Below, piece after piece: positions 45,414-53,466 of a DNA stretch of 64,000 bases (its first letter is position 1; each line of letters opens with the position of its first letter). The position numbers and the translations under genes are program-made. The notes below the pieces were generated by a model that did no database searches, was not told the origin of the DNA, and worked only from the letters and a program-made list of their open reading frames with translations. Source of the DNA: CAYQLY01 sp964418605 (GTDB taxonomy: Bacteria; Bacteroidota; Bacteroidia; Cytophagales; Cyclobacteriaceae); NCBI GenBank assembly GCA_964418605.1, contig CAYQLY010000005.1, positions 96,929 through 160,928 on the forward strand, written 5' to 3'.

Positions 45414-46667
45414 CTATTTTGATAAAAGAAGAGATCTACCAGCTTTAGGAACACTAGGATTTGTTACATTACTGAATTTAGAAATAGTAACTCCAACACC
45501 TCCTGCTGGAGGAGCCATTAGACCTGCTCCTCCTACTGTCTGATCAGCAATACCAAAAACAAATTCTTCTTCGTGAGCAGGTATACCTGTCGCTGCTGCA
45601 ACATTATATTTAACAATATATCTAGTTTTAACAGTAGCTGTTACCCCTGCATTATCTGTAGAAGGCACACCATCAAATGTAAATACACCAGTAGTCGTAT
45701 TAGTCTTAGCCACCCATTCTGATTTTACACCAGCTGGCAAACCTGTATATGTCAAAACTACATCTATATCACCAGCAGGCACACCAAAATCAGTAGCTGC
45801 AACAGTATAGTAAGTAGCTAATGCAATTGGAGCACCCATTGCATCTACAACTCGATTTGGCTTTAAAACTGTTCCTCTCAATGATCCTGTAAATAAAAAA
45901 CCAACTGGATTCATTGCTAAATTACCTAACTCTGCATAATCTCCAGAAGTACCAGTAGCTGCTACTGCTCCTGTAGAATATGTAATCGGAGTTGCGAATA
46001 AACCTGTTCCTGTAAGACCAGTTGTATCTGCTCTTAATGAACCAGCTTCGCCATCAGGTACTTTATCAAATGTAAAGCTACCATCAGCTCCTGTAGTTAC
46101 TCTATACTGATTAGGCTGTACATTTTTGTTAGTTAATTCAAACACTACTGTTAAACCTGCTGCAGGTTTTTTGTCATTATTAGGATCATTAAAGAATAAT
46201 CTTCCTTTGATACCTGCATTAAGTGAAGGCAATATTACTGTTGTTGCGTTACCTTGCTCTACGTGATTTTTTTCATCAGAGTTAACATAGTCAGCAACTC
46301 GAACAGCATTAGCTGGTACGTTTACACGTGCATATCCAGGTGCTTCTACATAAACTTCGATAGCTCCTAATTTTACGTTAAAATTAGCATGACCATCTGC
46401 ATTCGTAGTAACCTCTTGTCTATCAGTACCGTTACCTTGAGATACAATAACTTTTGCACCTGCTAGGCCAGCTACTTTACCACCTCGCTCATGTCTTGGA
46501 ACAACGCGTACAGTATATTGTACAGTTACTGTTGTGTTGTTATCCACGATGTTATTAGAGTTAGTCTCTCTAGAATTTGTTGGCTGAACTGGAGCCTTTG
46601 TACATCCTCCTATAACAGCTATTGCTACAACAGCCATTGCTAGGATATAATTTTTAACTTTTTCCAT
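45414..46667 (-). CDS. Lipoprotein with carboxypeptidase-regulatory-like domains
   Basis: 417 residues from the ATG at 46667 (MEKVKNYILAMAVVAIAVIG), not from the longer frame at 46709, because the -7 promoter box covers 46707-46714. The lipobox is VIGGC. The body holds repeated Ig-like/carboxypeptidase-regulatory folds (VIVSQGNGTDRQEVTTNADG, IKGRLFFNDPNNDKKPAAG, FTFDKVPDGEAG) and many Ala, Gly, Thr and Val residues. It is a probable surface-exposed lipoprotein; no ligand or enzymatic motif is visible. A perfect promoter and a downstream terminator mark it as a separate, perhaps strongly expressed, unit. Confidence 0.85.
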   Translation of the reverse strand: MEKVKNYILAMAVVAIAVIGGCTKAPVQPTNSRETNSNNIVDNNTTVTVQYTVRVVPRHERGGKVAGLAGAKVIVSQGNGTDRQEVTTNADGHANFNVKLGAIEVYVEAPGYARVNVPANAVRVADYVNSDEKNHVEQGNATTVILPSLNAGIKGRLFFNDPNNDKKPAAGLTVVFELTNKNVQPNQYRVTTGADGSFTFDKVPDGEAGSLRADTTGLTGTGLFATPITYSTGAVAATGTSGDYAELGNLAMNPVGFLFTGSLRGTVLKPNRVVDAMGAPIALATYYTVAATDFGVPAGDIDVVLTYTGLPAGVKSEWVAKTNTTTGVFTFDGVPSTDNAGVTATVKTRYIVKYNVAAATGIPAHEEEFVFGIADQTVGGAGLMAPPAGGVGVTISKFSNVTNPSVPKAGRSLLLSK

Positions 46668-46706
46668 AATTGTTTTGCTGATTAAAGTTTTAATTTTTTT
46701 AACACG

Positions 46707-46737
46707 CAAAGATATATTTTTTTTCCTACTTTACAAA
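46707..46737 (-). promoter_or_regulatory. Perfect Bacteroidota promoter of the lipoprotein gene
   Basis: TTTG (46734-46737), 19-base spacer, TATCTTTG (46707-46714), read on the minus strand. Both boxes and the spacing match the Bacteroidota consensus, and the expected transcription start lies about 30 bases before the ATG at 46667. Confidence 0.85.
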
Positions 46738-46854
46738 CTTTTTTGTGAAAAAAAATGGTGATTAAGTAAGAAAAAATTGAATTTTTTTAATAAAATAGAT
46801 ATAAATAATTGATTATCAATATTTTATGAATTTTTTCCTTCACTGTTTATTATT

Positions 46855-47865
46855 TCATTTATTTGTAGGCCTGTACCCTGATTCTTCAAAAATCTGCTGT
46901 GCATTAGAGGTATGCATCAAGTCAGACAATGTGCATTTTTTTTTCTTTGCGTATTGGCGCACAATTTGCCAACCCATCCATTGGGCTATTCGGCCGGGGC
47001 ATTTGGTTCCAATTTCGTTGGTATAAGGTCGCTCATCACTGTATTTAGATACAACCATGGGATTGGATTGAAAGAGTAATTTTTTTTCTAAGAAATGTTG
47101 CCAAATTGCTAATTCGCTTGCTTGAGCACGTTGCAATTCATCTTCTGTATAACCAATAATAAGGCTATCGGGTGTACAAGGCAATAAATGCTCAGCAAAA
47201 TAATACGTTTTACCCCAGTAAATCATCGAGGCTAAAAGCGTATGATCTAACGGATCATACGCATTAACAGAGGAAGCTAAAGAGATGACATAAGTCGGTA
47301 CAATGTACTCCCGTTGGTATCTTCGTAAAATATACTGGGGTTTTCCTTGTGGACGGTAGTGGGCTTTAGGTCCTACGAAATAGTCCAACCCAATATAGAC
47401 GATACTGTCTTGATTATAAAGATCAATGGCAAATCCTGTGACGATGGATTTAAAAGTCGGTTGTTTAAAAGAAGGATAATAATAACGCATAAACCGACAC
47501 GCTTGTTGAAATTCTTTTTGCAATTCAGCAAGATCACCAAAGGCATGCTGCGTGTCTTGATAAAGTGTATCTAAATAGGAATCATGCGTTAATTTATAGA
47601 GTTGATCAATAGCTTCTTCTTCTGACGGATACCGATCCATCTCGATGATATCGTGAGCAAAGGCAGGTTGCTCTTGTAAAAAAAGGCGAATGCTTTTTTT
47701 ATCTTTACATTGAAACAGGCGCTGATCTAAGCGTTCTATTGTTACTGTAGAATTTAAGGTGGAGACATCCGGATGTTCACGACAGGTACTCTTTTTTTTA
47801 CAGCTCTGTAGAGCATACACAGCTGTAAGGCACAGCCCTATTACATAACCTTTAGAAAAATGCAT
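46855..47865 (-). CDS. gldB: Gliding motility lipoprotein GldB
   Basis: 336 residues from the ATG at 47865 (MHFSKGYVIGLCLTAVYALQ), giving a lipobox YALQSC; the upstream Mets at 47904 overlap the preceding gene. GldB is one of the lipoproteins needed for gliding in Flavobacterium, with a fold related to zinc-peptidase-like DUF2268 proteins. Recognisable parts: ERLDQRLFQ near the N-terminus, the helical block QKEFQQACRFMRYYYPSFKQ, YIGLDYFVGP and ASMIYWGKTYYFAEHLLP, and NEIGTKCPGRIAQWMGWQIV. It suggests the organism glides or at least has this envelope pathway. It follows the persulfide dioxygenase gene by 7 bases. Confidence 0.88.
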   Translation of the reverse strand: MHFSKGYVIGLCLTAVYALQSCKKKSTCREHPDVSTLNSTVTIERLDQRLFQCKDKKSIRLFLQEQPAFAHDIIEMDRYPSEEEAIDQLYKLTHDSYLDTLYQDTQHAFGDLAELQKEFQQACRFMRYYYPSFKQPTFKSIVTGFAIDLYNQDSIVYIGLDYFVGPKAHYRPQGKPQYILRRYQREYIVPTYVISLASSVNAYDPLDHTLLASMIYWGKTYYFAEHLLPCTPDSLIIGYTEDELQRAQASELAIWQHFLEKKLLFQSNPMVVSKYSDERPYTNEIGTKCPGRIAQWMGWQIVRQYAKKKKCTLSDLMHTSNAQQIFEESGYRPTNK

Positions 47866-47872
47866 ACTGATT

Positions 47873-49264
47873 TTAAACCAAAGATGAAACCTCATCGGAA
47901 ACAATCATGAAATTTATCTTTTTCATTTCATCAAATCCACCTTCTACATTTAGAATATTTTCAAATCCATTGGCTTTTAAAATTGATGCGGCTATCATGG
48001 ATCGATAGCCACCGGCACAATGAACCATATAAGTTATTTTTTTATTTAATGTGTGGAGCTGCTGTGGAAGATTGGCTAAAGATAAATGAATCGCATTCTT
48101 AACATGAGCTTGAGCATATTCAGAAGGTTTACGTACATCGATGAGTTGGATTCCTTTATCAAACTGCATTTTTGCCTCATCAGCTGTTACACTTACAATG
48201 GTTTGAACAGATTTTCCAGCTTGTTTCCATGCTTCTATTCCTCCTTTTAAAAAACCTTTGACGTTTTCATACCCTACACGTGCTAATCGAATAATAGCTT
48301 CTTCTTCTTTACCAGGCTCAGTGATTAAAACAAGAGGTTGTGTGATAGAAATAAGCGTTCCGACCCAAATAGCATATTGGCCATTTAATCCAATAGAGAT
48401 AGAACCTGGAATAAATCCTTTTTCAAATACCTGTGGTGTTCTGGTATCAAGCAACACGCATCCATTTTTATACGCTTGAGCTACCTCATCTGCTGTAAGC
48501 GGTTGATTAGTCTTAGCAACCACCTCTTCTAATGAGTTATAACCTTTTTTGTTAATTTGTACATCTTGAAAAAAATAAGCTGGAGGAGGAGGAATATCTT
48601 TGGTTACGTCGCGTATGAACTCTTCTTTAGAAGTATGCAATAAAGCATAGTTGACTTTTTTCTGTATGCCAATAGTGGAGAATGTTTCTTTCCCAATTTT
48701 TTTTCCACAAGCTGATCCAGCCCCATGTCCAGGATATACAATAACATCATCGGGAAGTGTTTTTATTTTTTTCTGAAGAGAATCAAATAGTAGCCCTGCT
48801 AATACTTCTTTATTCATAATACCATCAAGAAGGTCTGGTCTCCCTACATCACCTACAAATAATGTATCTCCTGTAAAGACCGCATGCTCTTTCCCGGCTT
48901 CATCCCATAATAGATAACAAGTAGACTCCGGTGTATGGCCTGGTGTATGTAATACTTGTATACGGATTTTACCAATGGTAAACGATTCGCCATCTGTTGC
49001 GATATGTACAGGATAAGATGGATTCGCTTCCGGTCCATAAACAATAGTGGCTTTTGTCTTTTGAGCAAGGTCGATATGACCCGATACAAAATCCGCATGA
49101 AAATGCGTTTCAAAAATATAAGTAATACGCGCCTTGCGTTTTTGAGCCAATTGAATATAGGCATCTATGTCTCGAATAGGATCAATGATAGCAACTTCTC
49201 CATTGGATTCAATGTAATAAGCAGCCTCGGCCAAACAATTCGTATAGAGTTGTTCAATATACAT
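47873..49264 (-). CDS. Persulfide dioxygenase-rhodanese fusion (CstB-like)
   Basis: 463 residues. The metallo-beta-lactamase-fold N-terminus has the iron site THFHADFVSGH, HTPGHTPES and FTGDTLFVGDVGRPDL, as in ETHE1-type persulfide dioxygenases. Two rhodanese domains follow: the first (LLDTRTPQVFEKGFIPGSIS) lacks its active cysteine, the second has the active-site loop HCAGGYRS. The same order is found in CstB. It probably oxidises protein or glutathione persulfide and transfers sulfur, so it detoxifies sulfide (inference from family). It precedes gldB by 7 bases and is divergent from the WG-repeat gene. Confidence 0.9.
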   Translation of the reverse strand: MYIEQLYTNCLAEAAYYIESNGEVAIIDPIRDIDAYIQLAQKRKARITYIFETHFHADFVSGHIDLAQKTKATIVYGPEANPSYPVHIATDGESFTIGKIRIQVLHTPGHTPESTCYLLWDEAGKEHAVFTGDTLFVGDVGRPDLLDGIMNKEVLAGLLFDSLQKKIKTLPDDVIVYPGHGAGSACGKKIGKETFSTIGIQKKVNYALLHTSKEEFIRDVTKDIPPPPAYFFQDVQINKKGYNSLEEVVAKTNQPLTADEVAQAYKNGCVLLDTRTPQVFEKGFIPGSISIGLNGQYAIWVGTLISITQPLVLITEPGKEEEAIIRLARVGYENVKGFLKGGIEAWKQAGKSVQTIVSVTADEAKMQFDKGIQLIDVRKPSEYAQAHVKNAIHLSLANLPQQLHTLNKKITYMVHCAGGYRSMIAASILKANGFENILNVEGGFDEMKKINFMIVSDEVSSLV

Positions 49265-49293
49265 GGTGATAAGTATTTTTTTGTTAAAGTTAG

Positions 49294-49301
49294 CAAATTT
49301 A
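49294..49301 (-). promoter_or_regulatory. -7 promoter element of the persulfide dioxygenase gene
   Basis: TAAATTTG on the minus strand, an exact TAnnTTTG, 29 bases before the ATG at 49264. It abuts the 20-bp palindrome. Confidence 0.45.
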
Positions 49302-49319
49302 CCTCTAAATTTAGAGGTA
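49300..49319. promoter_or_regulatory. Perfect 20-bp palindrome, operator candidate
   Basis: TACCTCTAAATTTAGAGGTA, a perfect inverted repeat with no central spacer. It lies beside the -7 box of the persulfide dioxygenase gene (minus) and 6 bases upstream of the ATG of the WG-repeat gene (plus), so a bound dimeric repressor could control both. Confidence 0.5.
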
Positions 49320-49325
49320 TTTCAT

Positions 49326-51221
49326 ATGTCTTATTCTAGAATTGGTTTTCTTTTTTGCTTCCTGTTTTCACTGTCAGCGCTATCTAAATCAGAATTGATC
49401 ATTAAGTCTAATGAAAAAGGGAAATATGGTGTTGTAAAAACCAATGGCAACTTACTGATCTCATTTACTTATGATACCATCATTAAACAATCGTCTTTTT
49501 TCCTTGCAAAAAGAGCGGATCAGTTGTGGGAATTGTTTGACACAAAAGGAGAACGGATAACCCATGACCTACTCCATGATTTTTACTTTTTCGAGAACGG
49601 TTTTTTTTCATATAAACAACAAGGTAAGTGGGGGCTTTTCTCTTCTAAAGGTAAAACAATTTATCACCCCTATTATAAAAAAATTGAATACGATAGTCAA
49701 CAGCAAAGCTGGAGACTGTCATCATTTAATCAGTATATTATAATCCAAAACACAGACACCCTACTGTCTTATGATGCCGATGAATTAGAACCATTAACAG
49801 CTTTTGTCTATAAATATCGGCTGGGTGATAAATGGGGAATTTTTAATAGTAAAACTAAAAAAACAGGTGACGCAGTTTATGATGGCATCGATATTCTTTC
49901 CGGAAATATTTTACTTTGTACTCAAAATAAAAAACAAGGACTATTAGATACGGTTGGAAATAACATTTTGCCTTGTGTATATGATCGCTTACTGATTCAT
50001 GATAAAGAGCATATACAAACTGCTCAACAAGATACAACTGGCCGTACGATCTGGAGCTTATTTAATCGCTATGGCAAAAAATTAACAACTGAAGTCTATG
50101 ATCGAATAGAGTTTACTAAGTTTGATAATTCTATTCGCGTTTATCAAGGAAACCAATGTGGATTAATTAATTATACAGGAGAACACATCACTCCTATCCA
50201 ATATGATTGGATAGATGTACTACCATCCAATGAATACATTACAAAAAATCAAACTACATTTACATGGCTAGATAAAAATTTCGAAAATCCAACTTTTATA
50301 CGAGCAGACTCTATTACTTATTTTTATGATACTCAAACATGCCTTTGTACTACACCTCACGAATTACATCTATTCAATAAGAAAGGGCGTGAACTGTATT
50401 GCACATCAGGGCATATTATAGATACAAAAAACCGTTTTATTCGATTTGTTAAAGAAGGGCGTATGGGATTGGTAGACAGTCGTGGTTGTGAACTAGCTCC
50501 ACCTCTCTATGACTCCATCTCTTTCAATAGACTTTCAGATAGTGTGTTTTGGTTATTTTCAGGAAATACAAAAACAATTATATCAACCCATGGCCGTATT
50601 ATTTGTAAACCGGATAGTTTATTTAGTCAACTTTATTTTTTCTCGACAAATGATTTCATAGGTGTACTGATTAAAGGAAAGTATGGTTTTATTGATTCAA
50701 GAGGGAGATTAAGGATAGCCAACCAATATGAAGGTATTCAGCCTTTTTCAAATGACATGGCTGGTGTTCGCTTACGAGGGAAATGGGGGTATGTTAATCG
50801 AGCAGAACAATTAAAAGTACAACCCTATTACGATGCTGTTTTTCCTTTTACAAAACATAGTGCTATAGTAAAAAAAGATAAAAAATATGGAATGGTTAAT
50901 AGAAATGGAGAAGAGGTGACATTTCCCCAATATGATTCTATTATTTATCATCCATCTTCAGATTTGTATCTCAGTTTTTTAAAAGGAAAAAAAGGAATTA
51001 TTAATTCATATGGAGAAGAAGCTATATATGCTAAATATGATGCCATTTATCCAACAGATCATAATCACTTTATTATAGAAAAAGAAAAACGGTATGGCAT
51101 CATTTCGTTGGAAGATGTTATTATTAAACCACTTATATTCGATGGGATTTTATACAATCCATATACCTTCCATTACCTCTTCTTGAAAAAAGGAAGTTGG
51201 CAAATTACTCAAGCTCATTGA
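49326..51221 (+). CDS. WG-repeat protein, secreted
   Basis: 631 residues from the ATG at 49326, chosen because it gives a signal peptide (MSYSRIGFLFCFLFSLSALS); an ATG at 49263 exists upstream but overlaps the other gene. About twelve WG repeats (consensus GKWGLxNxxGxxxxPxxYDxI) run through the whole protein, for example GKWGLFSSKGKTIYHPYYKK, GKYGFIDSRGRLRIANQYEG and KKYGMVNRNGEEVTFPQYDS. The family likely forms a beta-rich solenoid or propeller. No function is known. It converges on the S46 peptidase gene. Confidence 0.88.
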   Translation: MSYSRIGFLFCFLFSLSALSKSELIIKSNEKGKYGVVKTNGNLLISFTYDTIIKQSSFFLAKRADQLWELFDTKGERITHDLLHDFYFFENGFFSYKQQGKWGLFSSKGKTIYHPYYKKIEYDSQQQSWRLSSFNQYIIIQNTDTLLSYDADELEPLTAFVYKYRLGDKWGIFNSKTKKTGDAVYDGIDILSGNILLCTQNKKQGLLDTVGNNILPCVYDRLLIHDKEHIQTAQQDTTGRTIWSLFNRYGKKLTTEVYDRIEFTKFDNSIRVYQGNQCGLINYTGEHITPIQYDWIDVLPSNEYITKNQTTFTWLDKNFENPTFIRADSITYFYDTQTCLCTTPHELHLFNKKGRELYCTSGHIIDTKNRFIRFVKEGRMGLVDSRGCELAPPLYDSISFNRLSDSVFWLFSGNTKTIISTHGRIICKPDSLFSQLYFFSTNDFIGVLIKGKYGFIDSRGRLRIANQYEGIQPFSNDMAGVRLRGKWGYVNRAEQLKVQPYYDAVFPFTKHSAIVKKDKKYGMVNRNGEEVTFPQYDSIIYHPSSDLYLSFLKGKKGIINSYGEEAIYAKYDAIYPTDHNHFIIEKEKRYGIISLEDVIIKPLIFDGILYNPYTFHYLFLKKGSWQITQAH

Positions 51222-51232
51222 AATTACAAAAA

Positions 51233-53362
51233 TCACTCAACAAGATTCATTTCTTGAACCAAATGGCCTGCACCAGCAAATTTATCTATGATAAATAATA
51301 CATAACGAATATCTACAACAATAGCACGATTTAACTCAGGATAAAAAGCAATTTTTTCAAACAAAGCCTCTGAGCTCCCATCAAAAGCCACACCAATTAA
51401 TTCTCCTTTTCCGTTCATCACAGGACTTCCAGAATTCCCACCTGTAAGATCATTGGTTGTTGTAAAATCTACAATCATCTTTCCATCTCGTGCATATCTA
51501 CCATAATTTTTTGTTTGATAGAGATACTTTAGTTTCTCAGGAACAGTAAAGTTACGATCATTTGGATTATCTTTTTCTATAACCCCATCAAGTGTCGTAA
51601 AATAATTATAATGCACAGCATCTCTTGGTGAGCAATCCATCACTTGCCCATAGTTAAACCGAATAGTGTGATTAGCATCAGGATATAGATTTTTTGAAGA
51701 ATTCATTTCCATTAAACCTTTAACATAGAGGTGCATCATTGCTTTTATAGCATCTTCATCTTCTTTTAATTGAGGGACAACATAATTTTTGTAATACTTA
51801 ATGATAGCTAATGCAAGTTTAAAAAGCGGATCTCGTTCAAGTATTTTTTGAGATGGCTTTTTTAAAAACAAATCCATTCGCTGGGATGATGAAAATAGGC
51901 TTTTCTTATAGAGTGATAAGACATATTTTTCAAGATCAGCTTTACTTTTATTAACAAGAGATTGGAGGGCTTCAGGTTGTTGACCAAGAGGCAGTTTATG
52001 AAGATATAGATCTAAAACAGCTGCAAACGTTTTTTGATCTGTCAAGAGATCAAAATCTTTAAAATAATATTTTATTTTTTTTTGAAGAGATGAAGTAATC
52101 GCTGTATCTCCATCATATAATTTTTTGTCAACATTTGTAAAGTCGATAGCCAAAAATAAGGCTTCTGATGAACGCACTAATCCTTTCAAATAAATAGAAG
52201 TTAATTTAATCTGCATAGACTGAGCGTGTAATTTTTTCAAAGTAGAAAGTACATGACTGTAATTATCCTTTGCAGAAGCCCATTGTATAAAATCCGTTTC
52301 TTGTTTTTCTTTCTTTTCGGCTACTTTATATTTTTTAGCTTGCAGCGATTCATAAAAAAGAGCCTTATGTGTATTACTTAAAACTTGCTTTTTACTTGCA
52401 TATTGAATTCTTACGTTCGAATTTTTATCCATTTGTTCTTTAAGAACAACTAGCTGTTGATCTAGAATTTGAAATTTAGCAGGATTAATATAGTCTGTGA
52501 TTATGCGCACCTCATCAGATGTAATGTAACGGTATATTGTTCCTGGAAAACCCATAATCATTGTGAAATCTTCTTTTTTAAAACCCGCCATAGATATAGA
52601 TAAAAAACGCGATGTTTTCAAAGGAATATTAGCAGAAGAATAAGGTGCAGGCTTGCCATTAGAGTCTGCATAAATTCTAAAAAGCGAAAAATCACCTGTG
52701 TGTCTTGGCCACATCCAATTATCTGTATCTCCACCAAAATTACCAATCGATTCAGGAGGAGCACCTACCATCCGAATATCTGTAAATTCTTCATATACAA
52801 ATAAAATAAATTGATTTTCTTCAAAAAAAGAATACACTTTCCCTTTGTAATGTGTTCCCTCTACTGCTTTTTCTTCTATATTTTGATAAATCTGTCTAAG
52901 TCGATTTTCTTTTTCTCTTCCACGAAGTGTATCACTTCCCAATTCAGCATAAACACGATCCGTTACATCTTGAATGCGCACAACAAATTGCACAGTTAAA
53001 CCGGGGGTTGGTTTTTCCTCTCCTCTATTCATTGCCCAAAAACCATCGTTAAGATAATCATGCTGTACACTACTATGATATTGAATAGCAGCATAACCAC
53101 AATGATGATTAGTTAAAATAAGCCCATCTTTAGAAATAACTTCTCCGGTACATCCTCCTCCAAACAATACAACAGCATCTTTAAGGCTCGATTGATTAAT
53201 GGAATAAATCTGATCAGGGGTTAATTTCAAACCTTTTTTCTGCATTTCGCTAGAAAGCTGCTGCAATTGAGTAAGCAACCACATGCCTTCATCAGCAACG
53301 GACAAGAAAGGGGATAAAAAAATAAATAAGATAGCAACAACTACACTTCTAGTGGATTTCAT
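51233..53362 (-). CDS. S46-family dipeptidyl-peptidase (DPP7-like)
   Basis: 709 residues from the ATG at 53362 (MKSTRSVVVAILFIFLSPFL); the longer frame needs a TTG at 53386. A periplasmic serine peptidase that removes dipeptides from peptide N-termini. The His of the triad is in LTNHHCGYAAI, an aspartate is in NFGGDTDNWMWPRHTGDFSL, and the nucleophile is in GGNSGSPVMNGKGELIGVAF. Eighteen residues after the Ser is Gly (AFDGSSEAL), the DPP7-type residue; DPP11, which cuts after Asp/Glu, has Arg there. Bacteroidota use such enzymes to feed on peptides. The stop is 11 bases from the stop of the converging WG-repeat gene. Confidence 0.9.
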   Translation of the reverse strand: MKSTRSVVVAILFIFLSPFLSVADEGMWLLTQLQQLSSEMQKKGLKLTPDQIYSINQSSLKDAVVLFGGGCTGEVISKDGLILTNHHCGYAAIQYHSSVQHDYLNDGFWAMNRGEEKPTPGLTVQFVVRIQDVTDRVYAELGSDTLRGREKENRLRQIYQNIEEKAVEGTHYKGKVYSFFEENQFILFVYEEFTDIRMVGAPPESIGNFGGDTDNWMWPRHTGDFSLFRIYADSNGKPAPYSSANIPLKTSRFLSISMAGFKKEDFTMIMGFPGTIYRYITSDEVRIITDYINPAKFQILDQQLVVLKEQMDKNSNVRIQYASKKQVLSNTHKALFYESLQAKKYKVAEKKEKQETDFIQWASAKDNYSHVLSTLKKLHAQSMQIKLTSIYLKGLVRSSEALFLAIDFTNVDKKLYDGDTAITSSLQKKIKYYFKDFDLLTDQKTFAAVLDLYLHKLPLGQQPEALQSLVNKSKADLEKYVLSLYKKSLFSSSQRMDLFLKKPSQKILERDPLFKLALAIIKYYKNYVVPQLKEDEDAIKAMMHLYVKGLMEMNSSKNLYPDANHTIRFNYGQVMDCSPRDAVHYNYFTTLDGVIEKDNPNDRNFTVPEKLKYLYQTKNYGRYARDGKMIVDFTTTNDLTGGNSGSPVMNGKGELIGVAFDGSSEALFEKIAFYPELNRAIVVDIRYVLFIIDKFAGAGHLVQEMNLVE

Positions 53363-53410
53363 TATTTGTTTTAGTTTAATAATCAAAATTAGACAATAAT
53401 TAGATATAGA

Positions 53411-53456
53411 AAAAAATAACCAAATCTAATTAAATGATTAAATCAGATTTGGTTAT
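53411..53456 (-). terminator. Rho-independent terminator after the AsmA gene
   Basis: Arms ATAACCAAATCT / AGATTTGGTTAT (12 bp) around a 17-base loop, with a T-run on the minus side, 10 bases after the stop at 53467. Confidence 0.75.
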
Positions 53457-53466
53457 AGGTAAATGA

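Noticed and set aside
49326..51221. Possible CRISPR-like or tandem DNA repeat pattern
   Set aside because: The periodicity is in the protein (WG repeats of about 40-50 residues); the DNA units are not conserved and spacers are absent.
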